64,000 nucleotides of DNA, taken from positions 2,107,001 through 2,171,000 of the forward strand of contig CP060419.1 of assembly GCA_025232375.1 (NCBI GenBank), read 5' to 3'. This document shows positions 60,275-64,000 of this stretch, in pieces. The stretch's first letter is position 1; every line of letters starts with the position of its first letter. The notes below the pieces were generated by a model. That model ran no database searches. It saw only the letters and a list, made by a program, of their open reading frames with translations, and had not been told where the DNA came from. Made by a program: the position numbers and the translations under genes. This DNA comes from Pseudoxanthomonas sp. NC8. Its GTDB lineage: Bacteria; Pseudomonadota; Gammaproteobacteria; Xanthomonadales; Xanthomonadaceae.

Positions 60275-61349
60275 TTACTCGCCCTGCTGCTTCTGCATGT
60301 GCTCCCAGCGCTCCTGCGCGTCGAGGGTGCGCTCGGCAGTCAGGCGCGCGTCGAGGCGCTCCAGGCCGATCTCCTCGCCGGTATCGACGCAATAGCCGTA
60401 GTCGCCGGCTTCCAGCCGCTTGAGCGTGCTGTCGATCTTCCCGATCAGCTTGCGGTAGCGGTCGCGGGTGCGCAGTTCCAGCGAGTTCTCGGTCTCGCGG
60501 GTGGCACGCTCGGCTTCATCGCCGATGTCGCGCACTTCATCCTTGAGGTTCTCGATGGTCTGCTTGGACTCTTCGACTAAGGTCGGCGCGCCACTGCAGC
60601 AGGCGCTGGCGGAAGTACTCCTGCTGCAGCGGGCTCATGTACTCCTCGTCCGTCGAGGGCTTGTAGCCCTTCGGCAGCTGCGGACGACCGGTGGCGTCGT
60701 CGACCTTGTAGTCGACCACGCGGGCCGCGTTACGCGGCGAGGGAGCATCTGTCTTCTTCGATACCACGGCGACAGCTACCTTGCCCTTCGGCTTGGGCGC
60801 ATTCTGGGCCGCGGAAACGACCGCGGCGACGGGTTTGGCGGAATTCTTGGCGGGGGTTTTCGTTACGGGCACGGGCTTCGATATTGCTGGAGCAGCCGCC
60901 GGTACCGGCTTTGCCGGAGCGGGCTTTGCAGGAGCAGGCTTCACGGAAGCGGGCTTTGCAGGAGCAGACTTGGCAGGTACGGGCTTCGCAGGGGCGGATT
61001 TGACGGGAGCAGACTTCGCCGGAGCGGGCTTCGGCGCCGGCTTCGCAGCCGGCCTTAGTCACGGACTTGACGGGAACCTTCTTCGCCGGAGCCTTGGCCG
61101 CCGGAGCGGCCTTACCCCCTTCTGCGGGGCTTTCGCCGCGGGCTTGGAGGTGGACTTGGTCGCCTTGGCCGGGGCCTTGGCCACTTTCTTCGCCGCCGCC
61201 GGCCTGGCGGCAGGCTTGGCCTTGGCCGGAGCGGCCTTCTTCGCCGCGGGCTTGCCCGCGACGGCCTTCTTGGCGACGACCTTCTTGGCGGGAGCGGCGG
61301 GCTTCTTGGCCGGCTTTGCGGCCTTCTTCACGGGTTTCTTGACGGCCAC
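60275..61349 (-). CDS. dksA: DksA with long Lys/Pro/Ala N-terminal extension
   Basis: RNA polymerase secondary-channel regulator, about 357 residues, against 151 in E. coli. Residues 1-200 are low complexity: first KKAAKPAKKPAAPAKK-type, then about nine KPAPA-like pentapeptides coded by 15-bp repeats (60895-61035). The DksA core follows: YMSPLQQEYFRQRLLQWRAD, coiled-coil tip IGDEAERAT (Asp71 and Ala76 of E. coli kept, Asp74 replaced by Glu), SLELRTRDRYRKLIGKID and YGYCVDTGEEIGLERLDARL. Only one of the four zinc cysteines remains (C-x-x-T, T-x-x-A), as in zinc-independent DksA forms. Frame breaks near 61112, 61060 and 60577-60582 (CCTTAG for CCTGG). GTG start. Confidence 0.9.
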
Positions 61350-61454
61350 GTACGAAGGTTCCTCTCTGGTTTTCCCGGTTACCGGGAAAGCGCGCCTTTA
61401 TAGCTCACCCCACCCCACCCGGCAACCTTGTACGCCCCCGGGTATCATGGCCGG

Positions 61455-61716
61455 GTGATCGACCGCATGCTCATCCTGGTGCTGCGCGGCTACAAGCGCT
61501 TCGTCAGCCCGTTGCTCGGGCCACGCTGCCGTTTCGTGCCCAGCTGCTCGGAATACGCGATGCAGGCAATCGCGCTGCACGGGGCCGGACGCGGCGCCCT
61601 GGCTGGCCGCGCGCAGGCTGGCGCGCTGCCATCCCCTGCATCCGGGCGGCATCGATCCGGTGCCGCCACGACCCGGCCCCACTCCTCCCTGTTCCTGCCC
61701 TGGACACCATCGATGA
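61455..61716 (+). CDS. yidD: Membrane protein insertion efficiency factor YidD
   Basis: About 86 residues. Conserved core [29 protein letters not shown] and, after frame repair, [20 protein letters not shown], with the conserved cysteines of the family. It helps YidC-dependent membrane insertion. One extra C at 61596-61602 (GCCCTGG for GCCTGG) shifts the frame. GTG start 61455. The stop overlaps the pyrC start as ATGA. It is apart from its usual rpmH-rnpA-yidC setting. Confidence 0.88.
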
Positions 61717-63058
61717 GCACGCTGATCGTCAACGCCCGCCTGGTCAACGAAGGCCGCCAATTCGAAGGTGACCTCCGCATCAGGGACGGACGCATCGCCG
61801 CGGTCGGCAGCGGCCTGCAGGCGCGCGCCGGCGAGAAGGTGGTCGACGCCGGCGGGCGCTGGCTGCTGCCGGGGATGATCGACGACCAGGTCCATTTCCG
61901 CGAACCCGGCCTGACCCACAAGGGCGACATCGCCAGCGAATCGGCCGCGGCGGTCGCAGGCGGCCTGACCAGCTTCATGGACATGCCCAACACCAACCCG
62001 CCCACCCTCGACGCGGCGGCGCTGGAAGCCAAGTACGCGCTGGCCAAGGGCCGGGCCAGGGCAACCATGGCTTCTACCTCGGCGCCAGCAACGACAACCT
62101 CGAGGCCGTGCGCACGCTGGATCCGAAGTCGGCGCCGGGCATCAAGGTGTTCATGGGCGCCTCCACCGGCAACATGCTGGTCGACAACCCGGACACGCTC
62201 GACGGCATCTTCCGCGAGGCACCCACGCCGATCATCACCCACTGCGAGGACACGCCGACCATCGACCGTACCCTCGCCGAGTTCAAGGCGAAGTACGGCG
62301 AGGACGGCCTGATCCCGGGGATGCACCCCGACATCCGCTCGCGCGAGGCCTGCATCAAGTCGACCCGGCTGGCGCTGTCGCTGGCCCGCAAGCACGGCAC
62401 CCGCCTGCACGTGCTGCACATCTCCACCGCCGACGAACTGGCGCTGTTCCAGCGCGGCCCGCTGGTGCATGCGGATGGCGCGCGCAAGCGCATCACCGCC
62501 GAGACCTGCGTGCATTTCCTGCGCTTCGACCGCGCCGACTATGCGCGGCTGGGCAACTTCATCAAGTGCAATCCCGCGATCAAGGACGCTTCCGACCGCG
62601 AAGCGCTGATCCAGGCTCTGGTCGACGACGTGGTCGACGTGCTGGCCACCGACCACGCGCCGCACACGCTGGAAGAGAAGCAGAAGCCCTACCAGCAGGC
62701 GCCTTCGGGCCTGCCGCTGGTCCAGTACGCGCTGCTGGCCGCGATCGAACTGGTCCACGAGAAGCGGATGGACATCGCCCGCGTGGTCCAGAAGACCGCG
62801 CACGCCCCGGCGCAGCTGTTCGATGTCAAGGAACGCGGCTACCTGCGCGAGGGCTACTGGGCCGACCTGGTGCTGGTCGACGACGTGCCACTGACCGTGC
62901 GCCGCGAGGACGTGCTGTCCAAGTGCGGCTGGTCGCCGTTCGAGGGCACCACCTTCCGCTCCAGGATCGGCGCGACCTGGGTCAACGGCCGCATGGTCTG
63001 GAACGGCAGCGAGCTGATCGGCACGCCGGGCGGACGGCGCCTGGAATTCGACCGTTGA
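61713..63058 (+). CDS. pyrC: Dihydroorotase
   Basis: Pyrimidine synthesis amidohydrolase, about 449 residues, the long (AllB-like, class I) form. Seen: zinc ligands in [32 protein letters not shown], the carboxylated-Lys region [41 protein letters not shown], and [15 protein letters not shown] with the catalytic Asp. One C is missing near 62057 (GGGCCAGGGC for GGGCCCAGGG), between GRA and [13 protein letters not shown] 61713 overlaps yidD. The end overlaps the M23 gene by a TGATG. Confidence 0.95.
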
Positions 63059-63916
63059 TGCCGGCCATGCCTTGGCACCGGCGCCAGCCGGACGGGCACG
63101 CTGACACGCCTGCTGGCCCTGCTGCTGGCGGCGCTCGTTCCCGCCGCCAGCCTGGCCCAGTCCGATGACCGCGTGGCGTTCCCGCCCAGCGTGTCGCAGG
63201 GCGCGATGGTGCTGGGCAAGGTTCCGCCCGGCAGCCGCGTGGAATATGCCGGCCACACGCTGCGCACGACCGGCTACGGCACGGTGGTATTCGGCATCGG
63301 TCGCGACGAGACCGGTCCGGCCCGGGTGGTCGTGGTCCGTCCCGACGGAAGCAGGGTCGAGGCCAGCATCGCGGTGACCGCGCGCGACTGGCCCGTGCAG
63401 CGCGTCGATGGCGTGCCGCCGAAGACGGTCGACCCGCCGCCGGAGATCGCCGAACGGATCCGCCGTGAACAGGCCCAGGTCACCGCCGCGCGCGTGCGCG
63501 ACGACGACCGCGCCGATTTCGCCACGCCATTTGCGTGGCCGGTGCAGGGGCGGATCAGCGGCCGCTTCGGCAACCAGCGCGTCTACAACGGCAAGCCCGG
63601 CTCGCCGCATTCGGGCATGGACATCGCCGCGCCGAGCGGCACACCGGTGCTGGCACCCGCCGCCGGAATCGTCACCTTCGCCGCGCCGGACCTGTACCTC
63701 ACCGGCGGCACGCTGCTGCTGGACCACGGCTTCGGGATCAGCTCCAACTTCCTGCACCTGTCGCGGATCGACGTGAAGGTCGGCGACCGGATCGAGCAGG
63801 GCCAGGTGATCGGTGCAGTCGGTGCGACCGGGCGGGCGACCGGGCCGCACCTGCACTGGGGGATGAACTGGTTCGACGTGCGGATCGATCCGCTGCTCGT
63901 ACTGGATCGTCGCTGA
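63058..63916 (+). CDS. M23 family peptidase (LytM domain), secreted
   Basis: About 285 residues. Signal peptide LTRLLALLLAALVPAASLAQ, an N-terminal beta domain (LGKVPPGSRVEYAGHTLRTT, RVVVVRPDGSRVEASIAV), then the LytM zinc peptidase domain with HSGMDIAAPSGTPVLAPAAG (H-x3-D) and GPHLHWGMNWF (H-x-H). Both halves of the metal site are intact, so an active endopeptidase or an EnvC-like partner is possible. An extra G near 63105 (GACGGGCACG) shifts the frame before the signal sequence. Start: ATG 63058 or, more likely, the internal ATG 63067. The 84 bases after the stop show no further gene. Confidence 0.88.
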
Positions 63917-64000
63917 GGGACGCGCCAGCGGTTCATCCATGCAGCGCGCGGCGGGCTCCTCCACCTCGCGCCGTTCACCGCATCAGGGCGTGCCGCTGCC

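Noticed and set aside
60895-61035. CRISPR-like or minisatellite array from the 15-bp repeats
   Set aside because: The repeats are in frame, code KPAPA-like pentapeptides in dksA and have no unique spacers.
61428-62312. YidD-dihydroorotase fusion protein
   Set aside because: The apparent fusion arises from one extra C near 61600; the repaired yidD stops at 61716 in an ATGA overlap with pyrC.
61490-63964. Minus-strand frame of 824 residues across yidD, pyrC and the M23 gene
   Set aside because: Pure antisense of three recognised genes; composition biased and without domains.

Overview
The window is a high-GC gammaproteobacterial chromosome segment, most likely from the family Xanthomonadaceae (Lysobacter/Luteimonas/Xanthomonas relatives). 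The indicators are the N-acetylcitrulline form of arginine synthesis (N-acetylornithine carbamoyltransferase plus an ArgE-type deacetylase and a fused N-acetylglutamate synthase/kinase), a MetX-type acyltransferase beside a cysteine dioxygenase, a DUF3247 protein, and a DksA with a Lys/Pro/Ala-rich N-terminal extension. No phage, plasmid or CRISPR locus is visible. Most genes carry one or more frameshifts. These fall again and again on CCTGG/CCAGG (read as CCTTGG, CTTATGG, CCTTAG, CCTATGG, CCCTGG or CTGG), which looks like systematic read error at a modified motif rather than gene decay, so coordinates below join the frames of each gene.

Layout. 0-2.1 kb: sulfur amino acid genes and tRNA-Leu. 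2.2-7.5 kb: fabI, acetate kinase, phosphotransacetylase and a DUF3141 PhaC-like hydrolase on the minus strand. 7.8-9.8 kb: small conserved proteins. 9.8-16.2 kb: polyhydroxyalkanoate genes (phaC, phaE, oligomer hydrolase, 3-hydroxybutyrate dehydrogenase) with pssA among them. 16.2-21.1 kb: a LuxR-type regulator and a hybrid kinase fused to a solute-symporter domain, flanking a Nudix gene and a 126-bp tandem repeat with DnaA-box-like sites. 21.2-27.1 kb: TonB receptor, GntP-type permease, two L,D-transpeptidases. 27.3-32.4 kb: thrABC with an unannotated Thr/Ile-rich leader peptide. 32.5-41 kb: tRNA-Arg, aldehyde dehydrogenase, methyltransferase, phosphoesterase, pyrD, murB, transporters, tRNA-Pro. 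40.9-43.3 kb: exopolysaccharide synthase and outer-membrane barrel. 43.5-54.8 kb: one long minus-strand arginine/proline operon. 55-59 kb: cysS, sufE, MFS transporter. 59-60 kb: a low-GC insert with a double-glycine-leader peptide and a CPBP membrane protease. 60.2-64 kb: dksA, yidD, pyrC, M23 peptidase.

Two themes stand out. From 3 to 25 kb many genes bear on acetyl units and their storage: acetate activation, PHA synthesis and mobilisation, and a two-component system resembling the acetate-switch CrbS/CrbR type. The most novel-looking item is the small locus at 59.07-60.03 kb: a 66-residue bacteriocin-like precursor with a strong ribosome binding site, a terminator hairpin directly behind it, then a CPBP (Abi/Rce1-type) protease gene, all in DNA of visibly lower G+C than its surroundings.
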